Below are positions 40,031 through 50,702 of a DNA stretch of 64,000 bases, piece after piece. The stretch spans positions 43,415,937-43,479,936 of the forward strand of contig OX578286.1 in the NCBI GenBank assembly GCA_951217055.1, given 5' to 3'. A program made the translations under genes and the position numbers. Origin of the DNA: Gerris lacustris. Taxonomy: Eukaryota; Arthropoda; Insecta; Hemiptera; Gerridae. Within the stretch, counting starts at the first letter, position 1, and every line of letters starts with the position of its first letter. The notes below the pieces were generated by a model. The model did no database searches. It was not told the DNA's origin and saw only the letters and a list, made by a program, of their open reading frames with translations.

Positions 40031-40640
40031 ATCAACTCTATTGCTACTGTAAGGCAACCACATTTATTCCAACAAAAACTACGATATGGCAACCACATTT
40101 ATTCCAATAAAAATAAATATTTGTTTTGATTTGTGGTCTTTAAATAGATATAATAACTTATTTAAATTATATTTAATTAGTTTTTGCTTTTTTCTTGTAA
40201 GTATACAATTAAGCCCGTTGCCATGAACCCAAAAATAATCTAATTATAATAAATAGTCTAATTACATATAATCCATCTAATATTAAATATTACGCTTATA
40301 TACCAATTTTGTGTACCTTTTAATTGGCAATGTAATTGGGGCAATGGATAGCATGATTGTTTCATGATCCGGAAGTCAGTGGTTCGCATCTCACCTGAGA
40401 GAAAGATTTTTTACAGATAAATCTTTCACCAGGATTAGTCTCGAAACACAAATTCTGTTTCATTACTTCCGTCACACAAATTTCATTACAATTAATCTGT
40501 AAAAATGTTGGAATCTTGGACGAGTCTCGAATCGCAAACTTCGTTACACGATGGTCCCTATCTGAAAAAATTCACTCTACCGCCGCCAAAGAAGTTTCAC
40601 TTCAATAAAACTTCGTTACACGATGTCACTATATGAAGAA
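40030..40640 (+). repeat. Duplicated block, copy without HINE-A (empty site)
   Basis: GCAACCACATTTATTCCAAC to TTCGTTACACGATGTCAC. It is nearly identical to 40845-42260 except that the latter has a HINE-A at the TTAATTAGTTTTT point. The tRNA-like SINE sequence lies at 40337-40400. Confidence 0.78.
40337..40400 (+). repeat. tRNA-derived SINE head
   Basis: GGGGCAATGGATAGCATG, then GTCAGTGGTTCGCATCTCAC. This is an A-box/B-box arrangement of a tRNA-related promoter. A second copy is at 42019-42083. Not a functional tRNA, because the anticodon arm does not pair well. Confidence 0.5.
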
Positions 40641-40692
40641 ATAATTAAAGCAATGTTTATATCGGTGTATATATTGTCATTTGTCATTTATA

Positions 40693-40807
40693 CTAGTGGT
40701 TCCTAACCTTTTGGTAACCACGGCCCCCTTAAAATCTCCAAATATAATATACAGATAGTACCCTAAATACCTTACGAGGCCCCCTGGGGGGCCCCGGTTA
40801 AGAACTG
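40693..40807. mobile_element. Short hAT-type MITE remnant
   Basis: TAGTGGTTCCTAACCTTTTG at the left and CCCCGGTTAAGAACTGA at the right are imperfect inverted ends typical of very short hAT MITEs. No clear 8 bp duplication. Confidence 0.5.
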
Positions 40808-40844
40808 ACGCCGACGCCGCACCTCGAAATGATGAAATGATTTG

Positions 40845-42260
40845 TTATTGCTACGGTAAGGCAACCACATTTATTCCAACAAAAACAAATATTTCTTTTG
40901 ATTTGCGGTCTTTAAATAGATATAATAACTTATTTAAATTAATTTAATTAGTTTTTAGGGTTTTGTAGATACTTCTCAAAACCCTTATACCGAGGGTGAT
41001 GTGTCCGTCCGTCCGTCGCTCTTTGGTTCATAGGGCCCGAACCGTTTAAGCGAAAGTACTGAAATTTGAAACACTGGTGCAACTTTTTGACCCAACCACA
41101 AAAATATACAGAAAAATATACAGAAGTTCACATTAGATTTCCGCATGCGCAATTCGAAAAAATGTGGTAAACTCAAAAATTTATATTTTTTTTAATTTTT
41201 GAGTAGGGTATCAAATGAAAGCTGCTGAAGAGTAGGACACAAATATATATATGATTTCTTAAATGTTGCATTCCTTATTGGTTAAATAAATCAAAATATA
41301 CCCCAAAAAAATCCCCCCCCCCCCCAACCACTATAGATCGGCTGGTACTAAAATTTCGAAATAATTCATACTAATACCTTATAGTGGGGCGATGATATTT
41401 CCGGGAGTTCATTCCCAGGTTTTAAAAATTACTAATTTTGTGCGCCAAAATTTGGAGTGCGCCCAAAATTTTATTTTTTAAAAATTTTGAGTTGGGTATC
41501 AAATGAAAGCTGCTGAAGAGTAGGATACAAATATATATTCGCTTTTTTAAATTTTTAATTCTTTATTAGTTTTATAAGTCAAAATATACCCCCAAAAAAA
41601 TCCCCCCCCCCAAATTTTATATAATGGCTGGTCTTAAAATTTTGAAATTATTCATGGTTACACCGTATGGTTGGGCGATGAAAATTTCCTAAAAAATGAA
41701 ATTTATCTTGTCGTTGTTACCTATAAAAAACATTGTGACCTCCCGGGGGATCGAACCCGGGACCCTTAGGATCGAAGAAAAAAAATCATAATTTCATAAC
41801 GGGTATGCTTAATCATCTACAAAACCCTAAAAAGTACTTGGACGCAAGTACTTCCCTGTGATTTTTTACTTTTTTCTTGTAAGTATACAATTAAGCCCGT
41901 TGCCATGAACCCAAAAAATAATCCAATTATAATAAATAGTCTAATTACCTACATATAATCCATCTAATATTAAATATTTCGCTTATATACCAATTTTGTG
42001 TACATTCTAATTGGCAATGTAATTGGGGCAATGGATAGCACGTTAGCTTCATGATCCGGAAGTCAGTGGTTCGCATCTCGCCTGAATGAAAGATTTTTTA
42101 CAGGAAAAATCTTTCACCAGGATTAGTCTCGAAACACAAATTCCGTTTCATTACAATTTATCAGTTAAAATGTTGGAATCTTGGACGAGTCTCGAATCGC
42201 AAACTTCGTTACACGATGGTCCCTATTTGAAAAAAAATTCACTCTACCGCCGCCGAAGAT
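40845..42260 (+). repeat. Duplicated block, copy with HINE-A
   Basis: A copy of 40030-40640. The flanking sequence runs up to TTTAATTAG and resumes at ACTTTTTTCTTGTAAGTATA after the HINE-A. The tRNA-like segment is at 42019-42083. Confidence 0.78.
40952..41867 (+). mobile_element. HINE-A copy 4 (two internal repeats, full length)
   Basis: 5' TTTTTAGGGTTTTGTAGATA, two internal units (from about 41195 and 41445), a T-arm-like piece at about 41747, the inset CTACAAAACCCTAAAAA, the hairpin and CCCTGTGATTTTTT. The empty-site paralogue at 40181 shows insertion within a T-run and no target duplication. Confidence 0.85.
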
Positions 42261-42299
42261 GTTTCACTTCAAAAAAGCTTTTAATAGAGTAAAAAGAGC

Positions 42300-42590
42300 A
42301 CATCTGTAAGTAAGTTATTTTACATCTTATTTGAGTTATTTGTGATAATTATTTGTTTTATCACCTATAATGTATACATTTGTTGGCTTATTAATGATGC
42401 TACTAATATATGATAAGGTTAAAAACGGTTAAAAAAGCTTTTAATAGAATAAAAAGAGGAAAAAACTTTAAAATGCTTACAGAACTCAAGTAAACAATGG
42501 TTTGTTGAGCCAGAAAAGATAACCTGACGAAAAATCATGGAGGGCGCATGACGTCACAGCAACCTTTGTCACTTTTACGTAACCTCTCTG
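42300..42590. other. AT-rich sequence before the MITE fragment
   Basis: Holds a repeat of AAAAAAGCTTTTAATAGArTAAAAAGAG at 42270 and 42432. No gene recognised. Confidence 0.4.
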
Positions 42591-42596
42591 ACGCAA

Positions 42597-42738
42597 CGTA
42601 TACGTCGCGTGGTAAAGAAGAGGAATTCTTCAGAACTATGAGACGCGCATGCGCAATGAATACAAGTACGTAAATAATCACTTTCTACGCATCTAAACAG
42701 AGATATAATTGTTTATATTTCGTATCAATCGTAGATAA
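42597..42738 (+). mobile_element. Fragment of the inverted-dimer MITE family
   Basis: TGGTAAAGAAGAGGAATT, ACGCGCATGCGCAATGAATA and ATCAATCGTAGATAAA match 57960-58092 over about 135 bp. One end is the family terminus TCAATCGTAGATAAA. Confidence 0.72.
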
Positions 42739-43135
42739 ACGTTGTTTTCTTTATTTAAAACGTCTAGGCCCGCTTTAATAAATTTAGCGATCTTTATCAC
42801 TTCATAGCAGAGTCGGTTTCGTTTTACTAAAAAAAATTATTAATAAAAGTTGTTTGTCGCATTAAATAGATAAAGTTAGAATTTTTTCCCGTCCTAAAAT
42901 TGCAATTTTAAATTTGAAGCTTACGTTTACACGATAACGTTGTTCAACGAATCTGTCCTGGGCATTGGTAAAATGAACATGTGTACCAAATTTCAACTAA
43001 GTCGGTCAACTTTTACACAAGTTATCGTCATCCGTAGATTTCGTGACGCTTTTTGCGTGACGGTGATTTTGGTCTTTTTTTTTGGATTCACTCCCTGGCT
43101 CCAGAACGTGCCATAAGGAACTTCGTTCCAATAAA
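42739..43135 (-). mobile_element. HINE-C copy 4 (3' end lost)
   Basis: In minus orientation. The 5' end is at 43135 (GGAACGAAGTTCCTTATGGC on the minus strand). The copy ends at the MITE fragment, so its 3' half was lost or replaced. Confidence 0.7.
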
Positions 43136-43648
43136 CATTCAAAATAATTTGATAAATTATTATTTTAAATAATCAATGGAGGGGGGGGGGGGGCTTGCTC
43201 TCATTAATGACCTCTTCCCCTATAAAGAAAAGTTTTTAGACAGAGAATTTAAACCAAATTATGTTCTAAATGTTTTATTCATTCAAATTAATATACACGT
43301 GAAAGGTATTTATGGTTCTTCAAAAGACTGTACAAGGTTCAAGGTTCTAAAAATGCTTTCTAAAAGTCGCTGAGAAGATAAATTTGAAGCTCTGTTTAGA
43401 ATTGTTATTTTTGCGCATATTTTTTATCTTATCAATAACTACACTATCTCTTATCACTATTTTCAACTGATTTAACTTTTAATTTTTCAAATTTGTTTGA
43501 TTTTTTTTTTAATTTATCGTGTTGTTTGATTGATTTTACCATACTTTGTGTTGTTATATGCGGCTGATTTTTTCGTACTGTTTTCTCCTATTAAACAATA
43601 ATTGTGGATTTGTTAAGAACATTTCGACGATTCTATTCAAGCTTGGGA
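43136..43648. other. Sequence upstream of APTX
   Basis: Contains a G-run at 43181-43193 and T-rich DNA. The APTX 5' UTR and promoter should be here. There is no clear TATA box near the start. Confidence 0.35.
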
Positions 43649-43890
43649 ATGTCTTGGAAGTTCGGTTTATTGAAGTCAATGAATGATCCCAGTTTACAAT
43701 TACATAAGGACGATCATATAATTGTAATTAAAGATGCTTACCCTAAAGCCGAAATGCATTTGTTGGTGATTTCCGTTTTGGATATACCGGATTTAGCGTC
43801 TATAAAGAAAGAACACCTCGGTCTGTTAAAACGAATGGACAGGTGCGGACGTGATATGGGAAGGAAACATGCCGACGGACGTAAATTCAA
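43649..43890 (+). CDS. APTX: APTX coding exon 1
   Basis: The first in-frame ATG, at 43649, gives [20 protein letters not shown]; the homologous block of aprataxins begins here. The frame is open about 45 nt further upstream without another ATG. It contains the HIT N-half: [20 protein letters not shown], then [11 protein letters not shown] and GRKF. The donor is GTCAGT at 43891, the same unusual class as PRMT7 exon 3. The 5' UTR limits are not determined. Confidence 0.9.
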
Positions 43891-46800
43891 GTCAGTCTTA
43901 ATGCGACTAAATTATTGTCATATTTTTATATATTTGAGATGCTGAATTGAACTAGTTAAAAAAAATAGTACATAGAATTTGGTCTACTACAACAATTTCA
44001 AAATCTTCAAACCCTTTTTAAAATTTTGTTGTTCTAATTACCTTTATCTAGATCCAGTAGGATTTAAGCTTCCTTCCTTACACTTTGGGAAGAGCTGCAG
44101 TATTAGTATAAAGTAATCTTTCCTGAGGTGTAAACTCTGGTTAATGGACTCACCCTAGCTGCTTAAAACTGAAAAATCCCTATAGGTAAGAGAATTGTAC
44201 GGTGCTGCTTAAGAAATCGAAGTACAAAATTAATTTTTTTTGTGTGCTTCGCTCATTTTCTGAAGAAAAACAACCCTGCTGCATAAAGACCAGAAAGATG
44301 TCCAAATCGAAGTACAGAATTCGATGGCACCGTACAATTTACTTTAGCCTAATGCATTTTAGAACCTAATACAATTGCTCTGGGGGCTATATTTAATTTT
44401 CCTCAAATTTTAAGTAAAAATTTAGCCTGCGTATTATACACGGGGTGAGATTTTATGGTAATTATTTTCTTTTAGTCCATAAGAAAGTTAAGTTGAAGTA
44501 ATATAAGTACTATCACAAAACATTTTAATCTTGATTGCTTTGTCTCTGAGCACTCACTCTTATGCATTTTGCTGAGTCCTCCAACAGAGTGCTCTGCCTC
44601 GACCTCCGACAGTGTCGGTCCCAAATACAAATAATAATGTCGCTTCACGACAGTTTTCACTCAAGTGCATGTCTCCTAAATTCTCCTCTCTCTATTATCA
44701 ATGTGTGCTTTATTTACTTGCACCTCCTCTTATTTCTTTTTCAATCGGATGTCCTTTTCTATGCTTTGATGATTTATTTGATATGGTGGTGTGTCACCGC
44801 ATCCCCAAGCTTCTCCTAAGTGGCAGATTTACAAATACTAAGTTGTGACCTCTCTTACTCTTCACATTTCTGACCTATATAGAGATACTTAATTTAACAA
44901 TATTGTACAAAAACTGGAAATTTGTCTTCATAAGTGGTTCTCTTGATTTCCATTTGAGTCACAGGGGATTGCAGCCTGTGCTTTTAACAACTGTCTATTC
45001 TCATCTGTTTCAGCACCGCAAACAGCTAATTATTCTTTCAAGGTAGCAGAATGATTCAGAATACATTATCAATCTTACTTTGACTTAGGTATTTACTTAG
45101 GTGGAACATAGGACTGTTTGATCTGTCCCTAACTCTTAACTGCTTTTCTTGCCTCTCTCCAATTCTTCTCGGAAGATGTAGCTTTTGTTGGCATTGTTTA
45201 TCTAAATTCTTACCATTAATTCTCTGTCGTGAAGCTCTAGCTTCCACTTCTAGGTATCTCCTCTTGTTTTGGTTTCCATGTCCATACACCTTTAAGTTAG
45301 TAGGCATAGAACATCTGTCAATTCTGACTGTTTGAGTCTGCAGGTCTGTTCAGGTTCTATTGAATTCTTTATGTAACCTCTTACTCTCAATGCTAAGGTG
45401 TATGTATAAGAGTACATGTTATTTGAAAGAAGTAACAACATAACAAGAACAACAACCATAACAGAGAGCACAACTTAGTATTTTTATAAGTTTTTGGTAG
45501 TATTCATACTACGGAACGTTTAAATTTTAATTTTAATCAAATTATAACTAGGCATCGCGTGGCTCTATCATTGAAGCGAGCGTATAGTAATAAATATGTA
45601 TTAAATATTGAAAAAAATAGATAATCATGAAGAGTTGATAGATAATGGGTATAGTAGTAGTACAGCGGCTAGTAGTAAGGGAACCACCCCGCATTCTTAC
45701 TATTCCTCTAACCACACATCTCCTTTTCAAATACTATAAAATGTATCACTTTGCTACAAAAAAAAACCACTGCTCGTATCAAATTGAAATTATGCATGCC
45801 TGTTTTAATTGTGCATAAGATGGTGTATATGAAGTTTTACTAAAACTAAAATCGTTACGTTAGAACGTAAGATATCGGTAAAAAGGTTGTTTTCTCTATT
45901 ATAAACATTTAGGTCCGCTTTAATAGTTTTAGCGATCTTTATTAATTCATAGCGGTGTCGCTGTTGGTTTTACTAAAAAATGTTATTTGAAAAAAATGTT
46001 CGTCTCATTGAATAGGTGATGATAGAATTTTTTCCCGTCTTAAAATTCCAATTTTAATTTTGAAGCGCACGTTTTCACGAGTGTTGCGCGCGAAGGCTTG
46101 GGCAGACAACGTTGTCCAACGAACTCTTCCTGAGTATTGGTTAAATTAACATGTGTAACGAATTTCATCGAAATTGGTAAACTTTTACTCAAGTTATCGT
46201 CGTACATTTCAGAAACACAGATACGGATCATATTTCGTTGAATGTAGGAAGCTCGCTACGCTCGCTTCAATTACTATTTACAAAGGGAAACAGACAGAGA
46301 AAAATAGACTTCACCGCCGGGACTCGAACCACGGACCTCCCCCTCATATCCAGCGTGTGGGAGCTCTAACCAATTAAGCTATACTGAAGAATAATTTCCT
46401 CTGACGATATCGATTCCTAATCCCGAATTAAGCTTTCAAATTTATTCTACAAGCCTTAGAAGTCAACAAACGACAATAGAACTAGACCGAGAAATACGCT
46501 TGTAATTATAAATTAGAACCTAGAACTTCAACTTGATCCCTAAAGTTATTAAAAAAAAAAAGTATTAATAGTTTATTTAATCATTTCAGAGTTGGATATC
46601 ATGCAATGCCGTCAATGCTGAGGCTTCACTTACATGTAATCAGTGACGATTACAACTCACCTGCATTGAAAACATTGAAACATTGGAACTCATTCAACAC
46701 AAGATTTTTCCTACCTTCTATAAGTAAGAATTATTCATTCTTATATAGTTGTAGTCTCCTGTAATATTGATACTATAAAGTATTGGGTCATAAAGGGCTA

Positions 46801-49800
46801 AAGATTTATTTTATAAGATTAGCTTTATTTCTTCCCTTTGGGGATGTCATCAAGCCTGTTATACTCTCATATTTTAATTTCCATTAAGGTTAGTAGATGA
46901 ATAATAATAACGAAAAGCCTCTCCACAAAATGAATGTTTACTTCATAGTTTTCATCCTCTTGGCCATCATCGGTGCCGGTAAAAGGTAAAGAAAAAACCC
47001 GACATTAGTCTTATGAGAGACTAATAACAGAATTCTTAGTAAAAAGGTTAACAATTGCTTATTTTTTAAAAAAAATAAGTTACAAATAACCAGTGGCGCA
47101 CCCAGGATTTTTTTCTGGGGGGGGCTAACCCTGACTCAAAGATGTAATAGTTGTGACCGGGGGGGGGGGGGGGGGGGTAAAAGTAATAGTAAGAATCAAA
47201 TTAAAAAGTAAAAATTAAGTAGTAAAATTGAAATCGTAACTTTCTTAATATTTCTATGAGCCAGTTTTAAAAAATCGGTCCGAGACAACTGACAAAATTT
47301 CTCTTATACGAATTTATATAATATTACTTAGTTCAATGTTTTCCATTTACTAGTGTTCGAGTTTTCGTTGGTACATAATTATTAAAATCTAATATTTTAT
47401 CAAAATTTATAATAAAAATAACTTCTCCTCAAGAAAAAATCGGACCCGGCCTCTCTCCGACCGGGTTTAATGCTATTTTCTCAGGAACTTGAATTTTCCC
47501 GGGTAAACGGCTTATTATCGTTATAGATTCGTATTTAAATGGACTACATTTTCAAAATTTTTAATCAAAATAATTTTTTTCAAGTTTTTGCAGAGTTTTT
47601 GGGGGTAGCAACCCTAAATTTGGAGCAAAAATCATTTCTCTATTTTACCTTGGGGTGTGATATTATGTGTATATAGGTACTAAATTTCGTCAAAATCGGC
47701 CCCGTAGTTTAGGCTCCACGCGTCTGCACACAAAACAGACATTTTTTAAAAATCACTTTTTTGAACTCAGGGGGCCTCAAAACGTGATGAAAATTCGATT
47801 TTGATGGATTTACAAAATCGGATTTTCGCGCCATCACAATACTTCTTCTTTATAATATGAGGAAGTAAAAAACTCATAATTTGTTTTCTTCACGAGTATA
47901 TTTCGTAAAAGTAAATAGTATTTTCTTAAGTATGTGTATTTTCTTGTGGGTTCTGAGGGGGGGGGGGGGGGGGGGGCTTTAACCCCTTCAGCCCCCCGTG
48001 TGTGTGCCACTGAAAAACCAAATAGTTATTGTTTTAGTGACTAGAATTTAACACAAAATAGAGAAAAAAATCCGAGGTAACCTACTACATATCTGTTTTA
48101 TATTTAAAATGAACTTTTTTGATAAAGGTTTTTTTCGAGGGATCTTTTTCATATCTTTATATAGAGGGGGAGAAAAAACCATATCAAACCAAAATCTTAA
48201 TAAGGTATCATAATGGTATCATAGATAAAGATAGGGTTGGGCCAGGGGGTGTCCGTGTCACATGCTCTATTCTCCCTGGATAAGACAATAATACTTTAAT
48301 CTTATCATTATTTCTATTCCTATGAAGGCAAAAAAAAAAAATCTTTTAACTCAAACTTAAAATAATAGAAACTTCATTTAAATTGTTTTTATTGATTAAT
48401 TGTCATTTTTTTTTATTATCTTTCTTCTCTACCGCAGCCCTATATAAGTTGATCTAGGGTGCTCTGGGGGGGGCTTCAGCCCCTTCAGCCCCCCCCCCCC
48501 CGTGGGTGCGCCACTGCAAATAACAGACATAATGACGTTCCTATGTTACTATTATTTTATGCGCAACATATTTTTTGTATTTGTATAGGTGGATCCTCTT
48601 AAGGGTAAAATTCAAATAAAAACAGTTACTTAAGGCTCTACCGCTCTTTGAGGTTAGGAAAAACAGTAAAATTACAATTATTCTGGTTCTAAGCAAGATA
48701 TCAAAATTCTAATCACAGGCTTCATTCCTAATTTTAATTCTGCACAATTTGAGCCCTATTTCAACTTTCTATGATAAATAGTACAGGCGGCATTTCAATA
48801 TAACGAGTTTTATCGTTCCTTAAGTGAAGTGGTATCCATCGCCATATAAAGGGGTAGTTTCTTAGGTGAAGTGGTATCCATCGCCATATAAAGGGTTAGT
48901 TCCTTAGGTGAAGTGGTATCCATCACCATATAAAGGGGTAGTTTCTTAGGTGAAGTGGTATCCATCACCATGGATGTGTTTGATAGATAAGTGTCATTTG
49001 GGTGGATTCCTATGTTCTAGACATTTTTTGGTTCTAGCCATTTAAAAAGCTGCTTAAGTAAAGTGGCGTCCATCGCCATATAAATGGGTAGCTTCTTAAG
49101 TGAAGTAGTATCCATCGCCATATAAAGGGGTAGTTTCTTAGGTGAAGTGGTATCCATCACCATATAAAGGGGTAGTTCCTTAGGTGAAGTGGTATCCATC
49201 ACCATGGATGTGTTTGATAGATAAATGTCATTTGGGTGGATTCAAATGTTCTAGACATTTTTTGTTCTAGCCATATAAGAAGCTGCTTAAGGCTCTACTG
49301 CTCTTTGAGGTTAGGAAAAACAGTAAAATTAAAATTATATTGGTTCTAAGCAAGATATCAAAAATCTAATCACAGGCTTCATTCCTAATTTTAATTCTGC
49401 ACAATTTGAGCCCTATTTCAACTTCCTATGATAAATAATATACAGGCGCCATAAACGAGTTAATTAATACGAGTTTTATCGTTGTATTAAAATGGCGCCT
49501 GTACTATTTATCATAGGAAGTTGAAATAGGGCTCAAATTGTGCAGAATTAAAATTAGGAATGAAGCCTGTGATTAGATTTTTGATATCTTGCTTAGAACC
49601 AGAATAATTGTAATTTTACTGTTTTTCCTACCCTCAAAGAGCGGTAGAGCCTTAAGGTGGCGACGTTTCGATCTGTCCGGTCATTATCAAGCCTTTCCAA
49701 TAATGGAGATAACTCCTTGGGTTAAGTCATATTTAAAAACAACAAATAACAGACATAATGACGTTCCTATATTACTATTATTTTATGCGCAACATATTTT

Positions 49801-50702
49801 TTACTACCTATATCTTTAAAAATATTCATACAAATATTAAAAAATTAAGAAGAAAGCACACAGAGAGTCCTATTAGCCATCTGCACACTTAAATTATTAA
49901 AAAATTTGTACATACTTTTATTATGTAAGAAATCAAGACAATTTTGACAGATGAAAAAATAAAATGGGAAAAATGAAATAATTAGGCTATAATGGTAAAT
50001 AATCTTAACATATAAGCAAAATATCATTAATGTACATTATAAGACATGAGGAAGCTATGTGGCACAATAATTGGCAGACTGTTTTTGACTAGTACATTAA
50101 GTATAACCATAGTAAATACACAGATCCTTTCACACGGCGGGGATGCTCGTCCTGGACCCCATAGCTATATGCTGGCCCGTGTCTGCACTTGCCACTACTG
50201 GACATTGATCTCTATGTAGGCTTTCACACGTAGCGGGACCCGTGTCCGCACTTGTTACCTATTGGGCATTCATCTCTATTGTTGTTTTCACAAGTAGTTA
50301 GGTGCGGGCGTAGGCCCAAACCGTGTAAAGAGGCACTGGGTCCGCACCGTGTGAAAGAGGCCTAAGTGTTTCCATAAATATCATGTTAATTGTATATAAT
50401 GGGTAAAAGTGATTTCCAGACATGTCATTTGCAAAAATTTACATGTCTGGTAGTAAAAAATTAATTTTAGGGCATTGGGGGGCCCTAGACGCCTTAAGCA
50501 CTGCATTGCTATTTTCATACACTGCATTTTGACATTTTCAGAAGTAATATCAGATGTAGAATCTCTAGGCCATGTCAAAGTTCCGTCAGAAATTGACTGT
50601 GCCCTACTACTTAAGACTCAAATGAAATGCAACAAGTGTACTTACATACCGAAGCATCTACCGGATTTGAAACGCCATGTCCTTATTCATCTAGACGAAT
50701 GA
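43649..50702 (+). CDS. APTX: Aprataxin, gene span (3 exons, complete)
   Basis: Aprataxin removes AMP from abortive DNA-ligation intermediates (5'-adenylated ends) in nuclear and mitochondrial DNA repair. Exons are 43649-43890, 46590-46723 and 50542-50702, with phases 2 and 1 and GT/AG junctions, giving 537 nt or 178 residues. It has a HIT domain followed by a C2H2-type zinc finger. The N-terminal FHA domain of vertebrate aprataxin is absent, as in other insect orthologues I know of. The HIT histidine motif reads RLHLHVI, so the first histidine is arginine while the next two, including the expected nucleophile, are kept. Introns of 2.7 and 3.8 kb contain transposons. Possible polyadenylation signals AATAAA follow near 50925. 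Confidence 0.92.
43891..45540. other. APTX intron 1, left part
   Basis: Mostly unique sequence. 44520-44870 is less AT-rich (CCTCGACCTCCGACAGTG) and may be an old retroelement, but no domain is recognisable. Confidence 0.35.
45541..46240 (-). mobile_element. HINE-C copy 5 (divergent)
   Basis: Shares, in order on the minus strand, ACTTGAGTAAAAGTTTACCA, CCAACGAACTC-like, CGCGCAACACTCGTGAAAAC, TCTTACGTTCTAACGTAACG and the GCGAGCGT element with copy 3. Its 5' and 3' terminal repeats are eroded. Confidence 0.6.
46313..46386 (-). repeat. tRNA-like sequence (SINE head or tRNA pseudogene)
   Basis: On the minus strand, TAGCTTAATTGGTTAGAGC forms a D-arm-like A box and GTGGTTCGAGTCCCGGCGG a T-arm B box, with CTTCA/TGAAG at the acceptor ends. 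The anticodon stem does not pair properly, so it is probably not a working tRNA. Confidence 0.5.
46590..46723 (+). CDS. APTX: APTX coding exon 2 (HIT active site)
   Basis: The 134 nt exon completes a lysine codon, then encodes [20 protein letters not shown] and [15 protein letters not shown]. This is the HIT catalytic segment and the conserved KHWNSFNT loop of aprataxins. The acceptor is CATTTCAG and the donor GTAAGA. Confidence 0.92.
46724..47082. other. APTX intron 2, left part
   Basis: No gene or repeat recognised. Confidence 0.35.
47091..48516. mobile_element. hAT element with nested HINE-B
   Basis: CAGTGGCGCACCCAGGATTT and its partner (GTGGGTGCGCCACTG) are flanked by a perfect 8 bp duplication CAAATAAC (47083-47090, 48517-48524). 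A second right-end-like sequence, GTGTGTGTGCCACTG, lies inside at 48000-48014, so the internal structure is rearranged. G and C runs adjoin the ends. A HINE-B occupies 47269-47868. No transposase. Confidence 0.83.
47269..47868 (-). mobile_element. HINE-B copy 2
   Basis: In minus orientation, with the same body as 12752-13357: CCAAATTTCG..AAATCGG-type phrase, GTCTGCACAnA, and the 3' end AAAAAATCGGTCCGAG on the plus strand. The 5' hairpin is altered to ACTTC/GAAGT. Confidence 0.7.
48517..48580 (+). repeat. 64 bp direct repeat (left copy)
   Basis: CAAATAACAGACATAATGAC to GCAACATATTTTTT matches 49745-49803 with one change. The right copy is the uninterrupted hAT target. Confidence 0.75.
48629..49655. 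repeat. Complex repeat: three ~165 bp arms (two direct, one inverted) around a 42 bp minisatellite
   Basis: Arms at 48635-48796, 49287-49452 (same orientation) and 49493-49655 (inverted) share CACAGGCTTCATTCCTAATT and ATTTGAGCCCTATTTCAACT. The last two form a foldback around GTTAATTAATACGAGTTT. Between the first two lies the minisatellite. Confidence 0.78.
48826..49206 (+). repeat. 42 bp minisatellite in two blocks
   Basis: The unit GAAGTGGTATCCATCGCCAT plus ATAAAGGGGTAGTTTCTTAGGT is repeated about 3.5 times, twice, separated by a GGATGTGTTTGATAGATAA spacer, so a higher-order unit of about 235 bp is duplicated. Confidence 0.8.
49804..50129. other. APTX intron 2, right part
   Basis: AT-rich, no feature recognised. 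Confidence 0.35.
50130..50362. mobile_element. MITE with CTTTCACACGG ends
   Basis: ATCCTTTCACACGGCGGGGA at the left and its partner ending CCGTGTGAAAGAGGCCT are inverted. Two further internal copies of the TTTCACACGT...CCGTGTCCGCACTTG motif occur. GC-richer than its surroundings. The duplication is unresolved. Confidence 0.6.
50542..50702 (+). CDS. APTX: APTX coding exon 3 (zinc finger, stop)
   Basis: The 161 nt terminal exon encodes a short linker, [11 protein letters not shown], then a zinc finger with CNKC and a later H-x4-H pair, ending IHLDE and TGA. This is the DNA-binding C-terminal finger of aprataxin. The acceptor is ATTTTCAG. A MITE sits just upstream in intron 2 (about 50130-50362). 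Confidence 0.9.

Noticed and set aside
40985..41176. Shared open frame in HINE-A copies (33551, 40985)
   Set aside because: Repeat-derived; disrupted in the 28624 copy, no recognisable domain.
45056..45307. 83-residue minus-strand open frame in the APTX intron
   Set aside because: No recognised family, no supporting signals; expected by chance.
46313..46386. Functional tRNA gene
   Set aside because: Good D- and T-arms but the anticodon stem does not pair and the acceptor stem has mismatches; kept only as a tRNA-like repeat.
49017..49205. Open frame with repeated MVMDTTSPK units
   Set aside because: It is the reverse of the 42 bp minisatellite; no start context or other coding evidence.
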